Below are positions 33,619 to 42,913 of a stretch of 64,000 bases of DNA, in pieces. Below the pieces are notes generated by a model that did not search any database, had not been told where the DNA came from, and saw nothing but the letters and a program-made list of their open reading frames with translations. Every line of letters starts with the position of its first letter. Within the stretch, counting starts at the first letter, position 1. The position numbers and the translations under genes are program-made. This DNA is from Clostridium sp. AN503 (lineage in GTDB: Bacteria > Bacillota > Clostridia > Lachnospirales > Lachnospiraceae). The DNA lies in NCBI RefSeq assembly GCF_040719375.1, contig NZ_JBFDTP010000002.1:806001-870000 (forward strand), in the 5' to 3' direction.

Positions 33619-35553
33619 ATGAAAGACGGCTTTTTCCGTGTTGCAGCGGCTACTCCCAAGGTAAAGGTGGCAGACCCGGTGCATAACCGGGAGCAAATAT
33701 GCATAATGATCGAAGAAGGCGAAAAGAACGGTGCAGGGCTTATGGTTTTCCCTGAACTGTGTCTGACTGCATACACCTGCGGAGATCTGTTCCTGCAGGA
33801 CACCCTGATCAGAAGTGCAAAAAAAGAACTGAAAAATATCGTAACATTTACCAGAGGAAAACAGATCCTGGTGATCGTGGGCCTTCCCTGGGAACACTGC
33901 GGGAAGCTTTACAATGCCGCTGCGCTTATCTGCGGGGGCCATCTGCTGGCCATCATACCAAAGACCAATATCCCGAATTATAATGAATTTTATGAGCAGC
34001 GCTACTTCACTGCCGGGGCGAAGGAACCCACCGTGACGGATTGGGAGGATGATTTCGTACCCATCGGCACCAGCATTCTTTTCAAATGCAAAGAGATCCC
34101 GGAGCTTGTAGTGGGCGCTGAGATCTGCGAGGACGTTTGGGTGCCGTCGCCGCCCAGTATCCATCATGCCATGGCTGGAGCCACCGTGATAGCCAACTGT
34201 TCTGCCAGCGATGAGGTGGTCGGCAAAGACGCTTACCGCAGAGAGCTTGTCGGCGGACAGTCGGCGCGTTTGATCTGCGGATATGTCTATGCGAACGCAG
34301 GAGACGGGGAGTCTACCCAGGACCTGGTTTTCGGCGGGCACAATATCATTGTCGAGGACGGGACAGTCCTGGCAGAGTCTGCCCGGTTCGAGACAGGCAT
34401 TATCTATGCAGATATGGATCTGGACCGGATCGTCTCAGAGCGGAGAAGGGCCAGCACCTTTCCTTCCGCAGAATATGAAAAATACGTGCTGCTTGATTTT
34501 TCCCTGGAAACAGGCCTTATGGAATATGCACAGCAGAAAAAAATGCTGCGGAATATAGACAGCCGTCCGTTTGTGCCGCATGATGAGGCAGAGCGCAGCA
34601 GCCGTTGCGAGGAGATCTTTATGATCCAGGCCATGGGTCTTAAGAAGCGCCTGGAGCATACTGGTGTCACTCATGCGGTGCTGGGGATCTCCGGCGGCCT
34701 GGACTCCACCCTGGCCCTGCTTGTGACGAGACGGGCATTCGACCTGCTGGGAATCGACAGAAAGCAGATCCATGCAGTGACCATGCCGTGCTTTGGCACC
34801 ACGGACCGCACTTACCAGAATGCCTGCAGGATGACAGAGAAGCTGGGAGCCTCCCTGACCGAGATCGACATTAAGAAATCCGTCACACAGCATTTCGCCG
34901 ATATCGGCCATGATATGGACGATCACGACGTCACCTATGAGAACAGCCAGGCGAGGGAGCGGACCCAGGTACTGATGGATGTTGCGAACCAGGTGGGCGG
35001 CCTTGTCATTGGCACAGGGGACATGTCGGAGCTGGCTCTCGGATGGGCTACCTACAACGGGGATCATATGTCCATGTACGGAGTCAATGCATCGGTGCCG
35101 AAAACCCTGGTCCGCCATCTTGTCCGCTATTGCGCGGATACCTGCGGGGAGCCGGAGCTTGCGGCGGTGCTGCTTGATGTATTGGATACGCCGGTCAGCC
35201 CGGAGCTGCTGCCTCCGGAGGACGGAGTGATCTCCCAGAAGACGGAGGATTTAGTGGGTCCTTATGAGCTGCATGATTTCTTCCTGTACTATGCCCTGCG
35301 CTTTGGATTCATGCCTTCCAAGATTTACCGGATGGCTCTTGCGGCATTTGAGGGAGAATATAATAAAGAAGTCATTAAAAAATGGCTGAATGTATTTTAC
35401 CGAAGATTCTTTTCCCAGCAGTTTAAACGTTCCTGCCTGCCGGATGGTCCAAAGGTCGGGTCTGTGTCAGTGTCCCCGAGGGGCGATCTCAGGATGCCCA
35501 GCGATGCTTCGGTGAGGATCTGGATGGACGATCTGGCGCGGATTGACGGTTGA
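33619..35553 (+). CDS. nadE: glutamine-dependent NAD synthetase
   Basis: 644 residues from ATG 33619 (CAGGAGG upstream). The open frame extends back to 33361 but that part overlaps leader hairpins and reads as noise. The N-terminal nitrilase-type glutaminase (about 1-290) shows FPELCLTAY (Glu), the Lys region IIPKTNIPNY and Cys in AEICEDVW. The C-terminal synthetase has the ATP-PPase loop GISGGLDS. It amidates deaminated NAD to NAD using glutamine. It overlaps the next gene's possible start. Confidence 0.95.
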   Translation: MKDGFFRVAAATPKVKVADPVHNREQICIMIEEGEKNGAGLMVFPELCLTAYTCGDLFLQDTLIRSAKKELKNIVTFTRGKQILVIVGLPWEHCGKLYNAAALICGGHLLAIIPKTNIPNYNEFYEQRYFTAGAKEPTVTDWEDDFVPIGTSILFKCKEIPELVVGAEICEDVWVPSPPSIHHAMAGATVIANCSASDEVVGKDAYRRELVGGQSARLICGYVYANAGDGESTQDLVFGGHNIIVEDGTVLAESARFETGIIYADMDLDRIVSERRRASTFPSAEYEKYVLLDFSLETGLMEYAQQKKMLRNIDSRPFVPHDEAERSSRCEEIFMIQAMGLKKRLEHTGVTHAVLGISGGLDSTLALLVTRRAFDLLGIDRKQIHAVTMPCFGTTDRTYQNACRMTEKLGASLTEIDIKKSVTQHFADIGHDMDDHDVTYENSQARERTQVLMDVANQVGGLVIGTGDMSELALGWATYNGDHMSMYGVNASVPKTLVRHLVRYCADTCGEPELAAVLLDVLDTPVSPELLPPEDGVISQKTEDLVGPYELHDFFLYYALRFGFMPSKIYRMALAAFEGEYNKEVIKKWLNVFYRRFFSQQFKRSCLPDGPKVGSVSVSPRGDLRMPSDASVRIWMDDLARIDG

Positions 35554-35570
35554 TGAAAGGAAATACAGAC

Positions 35571-36365
35571 GTGATAAGCAGTACGACAAATAAACAGGTC
35601 AGATATGTAAATGCATTAGTAAAAAAAGCAAAGACACGCCGTGAGGAGGATCTGTTTGTGGCAGAGGGCCTTCGGATGTGTTCTGAGATCCCCAAGGAAA
35701 GGATCCGGGCGCTTTACGTTTCAGAAAGCTTCAGGAAGCAGCCGGAATACAGCCGTCTGACAGCCGGAGTGCGTCAGGTGGAGGTTGTGACGGACGAGGT
35801 GTTTAAGGCCCTGTCCGACACCCAGACACCGCAGGGCATCCTGGCGCTGGTGAGGCAGTACCATTATACACTGGACGAAGTGGCCCGCACAGGAAGAGAG
35901 AGCCAAAGGCCAGCGCTCCTTATGGTCCTGGAACGGCTGCAGGACCCGGGGAATCTGGGGACGATCCTGCGGGCGGGAGAGGGCGCCGGAGTGACCGGGG
36001 TCCTTATGGATTCCGGCACTGCGGATATCTACAATCCGAAGGTGATCCGTTCCACCATGGGATCCGTGCTCAGGATGCCGTTCGCCTATGTGGAGGATTT
36101 AGAGGAGACGCTTCGCGGCTTAAAGAAAAAGGGCATCCGCCTCTATGCCGCCCATTTAAAAGGAGAGCGCTCTTACGATAAAGAGGACTACACGGCAGAT
36201 ACCGGTTTTTTGATCGGCAATGAGGCCGGGGGCTTAAGCGACGCCATTGCCGGACTGGCAGACACCTATATCCGGATTCCCATGGAAGGTCAGGTGGAGT
36301 CCCTAAATGCCGCAGTCGCCGCATCGGTCCTGATGTTCGAGGCCGCAAGGCAGAGGCGGGGCTGA
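35571..36365 (+). CDS. SpoU/TrmH-family RNA 2'-O-methyltransferase
   Basis: 264 residues from GTG 35571, chosen because AAAGGA is 9 bp upstream and relatives begin MI(T/S)S; ATG 35553 is the alternative. An N-terminal substrate-binding domain (about 1-95) precedes the SPOUT knot with the motifs ERLQDPGNLGTILRAGEGAG (motif 1), FLIGNEAGGLS (motif 2) and IPMEGQVESLNAAVAASVLMFEA (motif 3). It methylates rRNA or tRNA ribose; the target nucleotide is not predictable. Confidence 0.9.
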   Translation: MISSTTNKQVRYVNALVKKAKTRREEDLFVAEGLRMCSEIPKERIRALYVSESFRKQPEYSRLTAGVRQVEVVTDEVFKALSDTQTPQGILALVRQYHYTLDEVARTGRESQRPALLMVLERLQDPGNLGTILRAGEGAGVTGVLMDSGTADIYNPKVIRSTMGSVLRMPFAYVEDLEETLRGLKKKGIRLYAAHLKGERSYDKEDYTADTGFLIGNEAGGLSDAIAGLADTYIRIPMEGQVESLNAAVAASVLMFEAARQRRG

Positions 36366-36431
36366 CAGCAGAGACATGTACAATTTGCCGAATGTTCAGA
36401 AAAATTTAAGCTGCGTGTCAGATGAATGTGA

Positions 36432-36460
36432 TTGTAAAGAACCTGGAATTATAGTATGAT
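36432..36460 (+). promoter_or_regulatory. promoter of the nfeD/SPFH operon
   Basis: -35 TTGTAA (36432-36437), 17-bp spacer, -10 TATGAT (36455-36460). Confidence 0.6.
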
Positions 36461-36553
36461 ATAACTATTCAGGACGGCCGAAGGCCATACAAGAAGATGC
36501 CCGTCCGTAGCCATCGTACAATCTTGTACAGATATAAAAAGGAGGTTCCCAGG

Positions 36554-36994
36554 ATGACATCCATTTATTGGCTGGTTGCTTTTGTAATACTGGTAGGGAT
36601 TGAGATCGCTACCATGGCGCTTACTACCATATGGTTTGCCGGAGGCGCGTTTGTAGCCTTTCTGCTGTCTCTATTCGGCGTCCCGCTGGAGGTTCAGCTG
36701 GCAGTATTCGTGGTGGTATCCTTCATACTTTTGTTCCTCACGCGGCCGTTTGCATCAAAGTATGTGAACAGCAATACGGTGAAGACCAATGCGGACAGTC
36801 TCGTCGGAAAGGAAGCCCGTGTCACGGAGGAGATCAACAATGACCTGGGCACAGGGACTGCGGTTGTAGGCGGCCAGGAATGGACTGCGAGGGCGGCAGA
36901 GGACCCGGAGATCTATGGGGTAGGAACCAAGGTCCGGATCAAAGAGATCCAGGGCGTGAAACTGATTGTCACTACATCTAAGGAGGACATTTAA
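36554..36994 (+). CDS. NfeD-like membrane protein
   Basis: 146 residues from ATG 36554 (AAGGAGG upstream). Two to three membrane helices (about 4-75) lead to a C-terminal OB-fold domain (about 85-146: SLVGKEARVTEEIN, GGQEWTARAAED). NfeD proteins partner SPFH/flotillin proteins in membrane microdomains, and the SPFH gene follows without a gap. Confidence 0.9.
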   Translation: MTSIYWLVAFVILVGIEIATMALTTIWFAGGAFVAFLLSLFGVPLEVQLAVFVVVSFILLFLTRPFASKYVNSNTVKTNADSLVGKEARVTEEINNDLGTGTAVVGGQEWTARAAEDPEIYGVGTKVRIKEIQGVKLIVTTSKEDI

Positions 36995-37918
36995 ATGGGA
37001 CTTATTTTTTTCTTTATCTTGCTGATCATTATTCTGTTGATACTGGTATCCTGTGTGCGGATCGTACCTCAGGCGCAGGCGCTGGTCGTAGAGCGGCTTG
37101 GCGCTTATCTGGGCACATGGTCCGTGGGTGTGCATTTCCTGATCCCGTTCTTTGACCGTGTGGCAAAAAAGGTGATCTTAAAAGAGCAGGTCGTGGATTT
37201 CGCGCCGCAGCCAGTGATCACAAAGGATAACGTTACCATGCGGATCGACACGGTTGTATTTTTCCAGATCACAGACCCGAAGCTTTTTGCTTACGGCGTG
37301 GAGAACCCGATCATGGCGATCGAGAACCTGACGGCCACAACTCTGAGAAATATCATCGGCGACCTGGAGCTGGATCAGACCCTGACCTCCAGAGAGACCA
37401 TCAACACCAAGATGCGGGCGTCCTTGGACGTCGCCACTGACCCGTGGGGCATCAAGGTAAACCGTGTGGAGCTTAAGAACATCATCCCGCCGGCGGCGAT
37501 TCAGGACGCTATGGAAAAGCAGATGAAGGCAGAGCGTGAGCGCCGTGAGTCCATCCTCCGTGCAGAGGGTGAAAAGAAGTCCACGATCCTGGTTGCGGAA
37601 GGTAAGAAAGAATCCGTCATCCTGGATGCGGAGGCTGACAAACAGGCGGCTATCCTGCATGCGGAGGCTGAAAAAGAGAAGCGTATCCGTGAGGCGGAAG
37701 GTGAGGCTGAGGCGATCCTGAAGGTTCAGCAGGCCAACGCCGAGGGCATCCGTTTCCTGAAGGAGGCGGGCGCCGATGCTGCGGTGCTGCAGCTTAAGAG
37801 CCTGGAGGCATTTGCGGCGGCAGCCGACGGCAAGTCCACCAAGATCATCATCCCATCCGATATCCAGGGCATTGCCGGACTGGTGAAGTCCATCACGGAG
37901 GTTGCAAAAGAGAACTAA
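36995..37918 (+). CDS. SPFH/Band 7 protein (QmcA/stomatin-like)
   Basis: 307 residues. One N-terminal helix (about 3-22), SPFH domain (about 25-185, with VPQAQALVVERLGAYLGTW) and a long Ala/Glu coiled coil (about 180-260). It starts at the base after the nfeD stop. The pair should form an oligomeric ring in membrane domains, influencing protease or membrane-fluidity functions. A terminator follows. Confidence 0.92.
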   Translation: MGLIFFFILLIIILLILVSCVRIVPQAQALVVERLGAYLGTWSVGVHFLIPFFDRVAKKVILKEQVVDFAPQPVITKDNVTMRIDTVVFFQITDPKLFAYGVENPIMAIENLTATTLRNIIGDLELDQTLTSRETINTKMRASLDVATDPWGIKVNRVELKNIIPPAAIQDAMEKQMKAERERRESILRAEGEKKSTILVAEGKKESVILDAEADKQAAILHAEAEKEKRIREAEGEAEAILKVQQANAEGIRFLKEAGADAAVLQLKSLEAFAAAADGKSTKIIIPSDIQGIAGLVKSITEVAKEN

Positions 37919-37930
37919 GTAATACTGAGA

Positions 37931-37982
37931 CCGGGTATGGATCTGTCCTGTGTATACAGGCAGACTCATATCCGGCTTTTTC
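37931..37982 (+). terminator. terminator after the SPFH gene
   Basis: Imperfect long hairpin between CCGG (37931-37934) and CCGG (37972-37975), with ATG/CAT, TCTG/CAGA and CCTGT/ACAGG pairs inside, then CTTTTT. Confidence 0.7.
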
Positions 37983-38009
37983 CATAAAAACAGGATCAGG
38001 GGGGATGGG

Positions 38010-39146
38010 ATGAAACTTCAGATTGATGCAGACAGGCCATATGGGATCGTGCTGGAGGGAGGCGGAGCCAGGGGCGCTTATCAGATCGGCGCATGGAAGG
38101 CGCTTAGGGAGGCCGGCATACAGATAAAAGGGATCGCAGGAGCTTCTGTAGGCGCTTTGAATGGGGCCCTGATGTGCATGGACGACTATGAGAAGGCGGA
38201 AGATATCTGGAAAAATATCACTTATTCCCGGGTGATGGATGTGGATGACAGCCTGATGGAACAGATCCGTGGAGTGAATTTAAAAAAGCTCAATCTGGAT
38301 CTGAAGATCGTGGCGGAGCAGGCGGTCCGGATATTCCGGGACGGCGGTTTTGATGTGGCGCCTTTAAAGGCGCTGATCGGGGAGGCCGTGGACGAAGAGC
38401 GGATCAGGCGATCGGACCGGGAACTGTATGTGACTACATTTTCTGTGGATGATATGAAGGCTCAAATCATTGATGTGAAAGGGCTGCCGGATGGAGAGAT
38501 ATCCAATGCGCTCCTTGCAAGCGCTTATTTCCCTGCATTTAAAAATGAAAAGCTCAGCGGCAAACGTTATATAGACGGCGGGGGCTTCAACAATGTTCCG
38601 GTCAACGTGCTGATGGAGCGGGATTATAAGGACATTATCGTCATACGCATATATGGGCTTGGGTTTGATACGGAGAAGGTTGTGGAGATCCCGGAGGATG
38701 TGAAAGTAGGCCATATCGCTCCCCGTCAGGACTTGGGCGGTATCCTGGAATTCGACAAAAAACGTGCGAGAAAGAACATGCAGCTTGGATATATGGATGC
38801 AAAACGTTACCTTTACGGTCTGGCCGGACGCAGCTATTATTTTGACGCGCCTCAGTCGGAGGCATATTACTTTGACAAGATGATGTCGGAGCTGGCCCTG
38901 GTCAGCCATTATATCACACCGGAGTTAAATGAAGAAGAAGCGGCGCGGCTGAACGGATACCGGGCATTTACCGAGCAGATATTCCCTGCCATGGCCCGTG
39001 AGATGAAGCTTAAGGCTGACTGGGACTACAAAGAGCTGTACCTGGCGGTCCTGGAGGAATGGGCCAAGGAGATGCGGATGCCGCGGATGAAGGTCTATAC
39101 ACCGGATGAGGTGGTGCATAAAATACACTTGCGCATAAGAACTTGA
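38010..39146 (+). CDS. patatin-like phospholipase
   Basis: 378 residues from ATG 38010 (GGGGG upstream); an earlier in-frame ATG at 37950 lies in the terminator. Oxyanion motif GGGARGAY (about 19-26), nucleophile elbow GASVG, and Asp of the dyad in DGGGFNN. The C-terminal 130 residues are helical. It hydrolyses acyl esters of membrane lipids, presumably in the cytoplasm. Its stop codon lies within the first bases of the large quasi-palindrome. Confidence 0.92.
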   Translation: MKLQIDADRPYGIVLEGGGARGAYQIGAWKALREAGIQIKGIAGASVGALNGALMCMDDYEKAEDIWKNITYSRVMDVDDSLMEQIRGVNLKKLNLDLKIVAEQAVRIFRDGGFDVAPLKALIGEAVDEERIRRSDRELYVTTFSVDDMKAQIIDVKGLPDGEISNALLASAYFPAFKNEKLSGKRYIDGGGFNNVPVNVLMERDYKDIIVIRIYGLGFDTEKVVEIPEDVKVGHIAPRQDLGGILEFDKKRARKNMQLGYMDAKRYLYGLAGRSYYFDAPQSEAYYFDKMMSELALVSHYITPELNEEEAARLNGYRAFTEQIFPAMAREMKLKADWDYKELYLAVLEEWAKEMRMPRMKVYTPDEVVHKIHLRIRT

Positions 39147-39409
39147 GTTTCTGCACTTTGCAGCGGAGGCAGGCGGGAGATCGGACGGCATGGTTTTTGT
39201 TCCGGTTTCGGTCCTAAGAAGCTGTAAGCCCTCAGAATTTTCTTAAAGACCTGCCAGTGGAAGGGGCAACTCGCTAACGCTCAGACAACCCCTTCCGCTG
39301 TCAGAACAGAAAATCCTGAGGGCTAACATCTTCTAAAGACCTGCAAAGTCACAAAAACCATGCCGTCCGATCCCCCACCTGCCTCCGCTTCAAAATGCGG
39401 AAACTCAAG
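39142..39409 (+). repeat. large quasi-palindromic element, copy 1 (268 bp)
   Basis: Begins CTTGAGTTTCTGCA and ends TGCGGAAACTCAAG. The whole element folds back: the left arm read inward matches the reverse complement of the right arm for about 120 nt (for example GATCGGACGGCATGG with CCATGCCGTCCGATC). An apical stem GGAAGGGG/CCCCTTCC encloses a loop with CTCGCTAACGCTCAGA. The central 150 bp are nearly identical to copy 2 while the outer arms are not. No ORF. Confidence 0.9.
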
Positions 39410-39420
39410 CATAAGAAAAC

Positions 39421-39449
39421 TTGACAGTGTTTTGCCGGTATAGTAAGTT
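39421..39449 (+). promoter_or_regulatory. argF promoter
   Basis: -35 TTGACA (39421-39426), 17-bp spacer, -10 TAAGTT (39444-39449), starting 11 bp after the quasi-palindrome. No ARG box is recognised. Confidence 0.65.
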
Positions 39450-39500
39450 ATAGGTATCAGTTTTTTAGAAAAAGACAGGACAGACGGAGGAGAGACAATT

Positions 39501-40490
39501 ATGGATTTAAAAGGAAGACATTTTCTGACGCTCAAGGATTTTACCCCGGAAGAGATCTTATATCTTCTGGATCTGGCGGCAGAGTTAAAGAGAAAGAAAA
39601 AGGCGGGAATCCTGGTGGACAGCCATAGAGGAAAGAATGTGGCTCTGATCTTTGAAAAGACCAGCACCAGGACGCGCTGCTCCTTTGAAGTGGCAGCCCA
39701 TGATCTGGGGATGGGGACCACCTATTTAGATCCCAAGAGCTCCCAGATCGGGAAAAAGGAGAGCATTGCCGACACGGCCCGTGTGCTGGGGCGTATTTAT
39801 GACGGCATTGAGTACCGGGGATATGGACAGGAGATCGTGGAAGAACTGGCAAAGCATGCAGGTGTCCCGGTCTGGAACGGACTGACGAACGAATATCATC
39901 CGACCCAGATGCTGGCGGACATGCTCACCATCCGGGAGCAGCTGGGGCGTCTGACTGGCGTGAAGCTGGTATATATGGGCGATGCCCGCTACAACATGGG
40001 GAATTCCCTGATGATCACCTGCGCAAAGCTGGGCCTTCATTTTGTGGCCTGCGCTCCCAAAAAGTATTTTCCGGATGCGGCTCTTGTGAGACAGTGTGAA
40101 GAATATGCGGCAGTTTCCGGAGGCACGATCACACTGACCGAGGACGTGGCTGAGGGCACGAAGGGGGCGGATGTGATTTACACCGATGTCTGGGTATCCA
40201 TGGGGGAGCCGGACGAGGTTTGGGAGGAACGGATCAGGGAGCTGAACCCATATAAGGTGACTATGGATGTAATGGACAACGCTGGGGATCAGGCTATATT
40301 CCTCCATTGCCTGCCTGCTTTCCATGACTTAAAGACCGAGATTGGCAGTGAGATGGCAAAACGGTTTGGCATAAGCGATATGGAAGTGACCGACGAGGTG
40401 TTTGAGTCGCCTAAGTCCCGGGTTTTTGACGAGGCGGAGAACCGGATGCATACCATCAAAGCCGTGATGGCGGCAACCTTAGGAGAATAA
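39501..40490 (+). CDS. argF: ornithine carbamoyltransferase
   Basis: 329 residues, ATG with GGAGGAG upstream. Carbamoyl-phosphate site STRTRCSFE (about 55-63), HPTQMLAD, ornithine-loop SMGEPDEVWEER and HCLPAFH are all present; SMG and HCLP distinguish ornithine from aspartate transcarbamylases. It makes citrulline, using carbamoyl phosphate from CarAB. Biosynthetic and catabolic (arcB) forms are hard to tell apart by sequence alone; no arcA or arcC is adjacent. Confidence 0.95.
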   Translation: MDLKGRHFLTLKDFTPEEILYLLDLAAELKRKKKAGILVDSHRGKNVALIFEKTSTRTRCSFEVAAHDLGMGTTYLDPKSSQIGKKESIADTARVLGRIYDGIEYRGYGQEIVEELAKHAGVPVWNGLTNEYHPTQMLADMLTIREQLGRLTGVKLVYMGDARYNMGNSLMITCAKLGLHFVACAPKKYFPDAALVRQCEEYAAVSGGTITLTEDVAEGTKGADVIYTDVWVSMGEPDEVWEERIRELNPYKVTMDVMDNAGDQAIFLHCLPAFHDLKTEIGSEMAKRFGISDMEVTDEVFESPKSRVFDEAENRMHTIKAVMAATLGE

Positions 40491-40493
40491 GCT

Positions 40494-40799
40494 ATGTATG
40501 GTCAGGAAAAGAAGAAGAACCCGCGCAACACGGCGCTGATGCTGGATCTTCTGCATATTGTGGTGGGGGTCCTGGTGGTGGTCTGCGCGGTGCTGGCGTT
40601 TTTGAATCCGGAGAAGAACCAGTTTTTATTTCCCGTGATATTTTGTCTGGCGGCGCTGCTCCACGGCGTGAATGGCTGGCATAAGCTGCAGACCAGCGGA
40701 CGGGATAAGAAAAAGAAAGCAGGCGGGATCGCTCTTTGCATCATCGCAGGAGTGCTGCTGATCGTAGGCATTTTGAGCGCCGTGAGCATCTGGAGGTAA
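40494..40799 (+). CDS. small membrane protein, Lachnospiraceae type
   Basis: 101 residues, starting 3 bp after argF. Charged N terminus, then three hydrophobic segments (about 14-38, 43-60, 75-97) separated by the Lys-rich loop SGRDKKKKAGG. I know similar unannotated proteins next to birA in Lachnospiraceae but no function. Translationally close to birA. Confidence 0.7.
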   Translation: MYGQEKKKNPRNTALMLDLLHIVVGVLVVVCAVLAFLNPEKNQFLFPVIFCLAALLHGVNGWHKLQTSGRDKKKKAGGIALCIIAGVLLIVGILSAVSIWR

Positions 40800-40801
40800 G
40801 A

Positions 40802-41782
40802 TTGAAGACAGAAATTTTAACATGCCTGAAAGAGGCAGAGGGCTATATATCCGGTCAGGAGCTGTGCGAATGTCTGGGGGTATCCCGGACAGCCGTATGG
40901 AAGGTTATAAGGCAGCTCCAGGAGGAAGGTTATGAGATAGAGGCGGTGCGCAACCGGGGCTATCGTCTCGTGGAAAGCGGTGACGTCCTGTCAGAGGCGG
41001 AGTTAAAAAGTGTGTTAAAGACCAGTTGGGCAGGCCGGAATATCAAGTATTGTGAAGAGGTGGATTCCACCAATAATGAGGCCCGCAGACTGGCAGAGCA
41101 GGGAGCGCCCCACGGGACCCTGGTGGTGGCGGAGCTTCAGACGGCTGGGAAAGGAAGGCGTGGGCGGTTTTGGACTTCTCCTCCCGGAACGGGTATCTGG
41201 ATGAGCATGGTCCTGCGTCCGGATTTTGCGCCGGAGCACGCTTCCATGCTGACCCTGATCGCGGCTATGGCGGTGGAGACAGGTGTCCGGGAGATGACTG
41301 GCCTGGACTGCCGGATCAAATGGCCCAATGATATTGTTCTGGAGGGAAAGAAAATCTGCGGAATCCTCACGGAGATGAGTACGGAGGAGGACGTGATCCG
41401 ACACGTTGTCGTGGGGATCGGGATCAATGTGAATATCCGGGAATTTCCGGAGGAGATAGGAAAGACCGCCACATCTCTTGCGATTGTATCCGGAAAGGAG
41501 CTGCGGCGGGCGGTCCTGGTGGATGCAGTGATGCGGGCATGGGAGCATTACTATGACTGTTACAGGAAGACGCTGGATATGAGCGCCCTGAAGGATGCCT
41601 ATAACGCACGGCTGGTAAACTGCGGACGGGAAGTGAAGGTGCTTGCCCCGAAAGGGGAATACTGCGGAATTTCCCATGGGATCAATGACACGGGAGAGCT
41701 GTTGGTGGAGCTGGAAAATGGCGAGATCAGGGAAGTGATGTCCGGGGAAGTGTCGGTAAGGGGAATCTATGGGTATGTATGA
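40802..41782 (+). CDS. birA: biotin-protein ligase / biotin operon repressor
   Basis: 326 residues from TTG 40802, which has GGAGG 5 bp upstream. N-terminal winged helix (about 1-60: ISGQELCECLGVSRTAVWKVIRQLQEEGYEIEA), catalytic domain with biotinyl-AMP loop GKGRRGRFW, KWPNDI and GIGINVN, and a C-terminal SH3-like domain. It attaches biotin to carboxylase subunits and represses biotin genes. Overlaps mutY by 14 bp. Confidence 0.95.
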   Translation: MKTEILTCLKEAEGYISGQELCECLGVSRTAVWKVIRQLQEEGYEIEAVRNRGYRLVESGDVLSEAELKSVLKTSWAGRNIKYCEEVDSTNNEARRLAEQGAPHGTLVVAELQTAGKGRRGRFWTSPPGTGIWMSMVLRPDFAPEHASMLTLIAAMAVETGVREMTGLDCRIKWPNDIVLEGKKICGILTEMSTEEDVIRHVVVGIGINVNIREFPEEIGKTATSLAIVSGKELRRAVLVDAVMRAWEHYYDCYRKTLDMSALKDAYNARLVNCGREVKVLAPKGEYCGISHGINDTGELLVELENGEIREVMSGEVSVRGIYGYV

Positions 41783-42884
41783 TGCCGGGAAGCTTTATGA
41801 CCGTCTTCAGGTAGCGGAGCGCGAGGATGCTCCTCTTGATCTGGATGAACGCTTAAGGGCCATGAACCGCCCGCTGCTGGCCTGGTATGAGGAGCACGCC
41901 AGGATCCTGCCCTGGAGGGAGGATCCCAAACCTTACCGGGTATGGATATCGGAGATCATGCTGCAGCAGACCCGTGTGGAGGCGGTTAAACCATATTTTG
42001 AGCGCTTTATGTCGGCGCTGCCGGATGTAAGTTCGCTGGCATCTGTTCCGGACGACCGGCTGATGAAGCTTTGGGAGGGACTTGGCTACTATAACAGGGC
42101 CAGGAACCTAAAGAAGGCGGCTTGTGTGGTGATGGAGCAGTATGGAGGCGAGATGCCGGCTGAATACGAGGAGCTTTTAAAGCTCCCCGGGATCGGCAGT
42201 TACACGGCAGGGGCCATTGCATCCATTGCATATGGGAAGCCGGTGCCTGCGGTGGATGGCAATGTGCTGCGGGTCATATCCAGGGTGACGGCCAGCCGGG
42301 AGGATATCCTCAAGGCATCCACGAAGAAGTGGATGGAGGAACATCTGCAAAGAACCATGCCGCAGGAGCGTGCAAGTCATTTTAATCAGGGACTTATTGA
42401 GATCGGAGCCATCGTCTGTGTGCCCAACGGCGCGCCAAAGTGTGCGGAGTGCCCCCTTGCATCCATCTGCCTTGCATCGAAGCAGGGACTTACCGGGGAG
42501 ATCCCGGTGAAGACACCGCCAAAAAAACGCAGGATCGAGGAGCGCACCGTATGTATTTTGGAACATGGCAGCCAGGTGGGAATCCGAAAGCGGCAGGACA
42601 GCGGGCTTTTGGCGTCCCTCTATGAGTTACCCAATGTGGAAGGGCATTTGAAACCGGGGGACCTGTATGAGGCCTTTGGCCTGCGGGAAGACTCCGTAGA
42701 GGAGATTTCGATCCTGCCGGAGGCGAAGCATATCTTTTCCCATGTGGAATGGCGTATGACCGGTTACCGGGTGCTGCTTAAAAATACCATCCCACAGACA
42801 TATATTTCAGTGGAAAAGGATGATTTAAAGACGGTTTATGCCCTGCCGAACGCATTTGGCAGGTATACAAAGCTGATAAATTGA
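41769..42884 (+). CDS. mutY: A/G-specific adenine glycosylase
   Basis: 371 residues. It removes adenine paired with 8-oxoguanine. HhH-GPD domain: catalytic Glu in WISEIMLQQTRVEAV, HhH LKLPGIGSYTAGAI, catalytic Asp in VPAVDGNVLRV. The Fe-S motif is C-x7-C-x2-C-x5-C (CVPNGAPKCAECPLASIC), with one extra residue compared with E. coli, as I recall in other clostridial MutY. A C-terminal NUDIX-like domain (about 240-371) recognises 8-oxoG. Start overlaps birA. Confidence 0.95.
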   Translation: MGMYDAGKLYDRLQVAEREDAPLDLDERLRAMNRPLLAWYEEHARILPWREDPKPYRVWISEIMLQQTRVEAVKPYFERFMSALPDVSSLASVPDDRLMKLWEGLGYYNRARNLKKAACVVMEQYGGEMPAEYEELLKLPGIGSYTAGAIASIAYGKPVPAVDGNVLRVISRVTASREDILKASTKKWMEEHLQRTMPQERASHFNQGLIEIGAIVCVPNGAPKCAECPLASICLASKQGLTGEIPVKTPPKKRRIEERTVCILEHGSQVGIRKRQDSGLLASLYELPNVEGHLKPGDLYEAFGLREDSVEEISILPEAKHIFSHVEWRMTGYRVLLKNTIPQTYISVEKDDLKTVYALPNAFGRYTKLIN

Positions 42885-42913
42885 GGATAATGAGAGAGAG
42901 GCGGGTGTGACGG

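Noticed and set aside
39142..39409. Group II intron or integron attC site
   Set aside because: No domain V, reverse transcriptase, integrase or attC core sites (RYYYAAC/GTTRRRY) are seen; the conserved part is the centre rather than only the ends.
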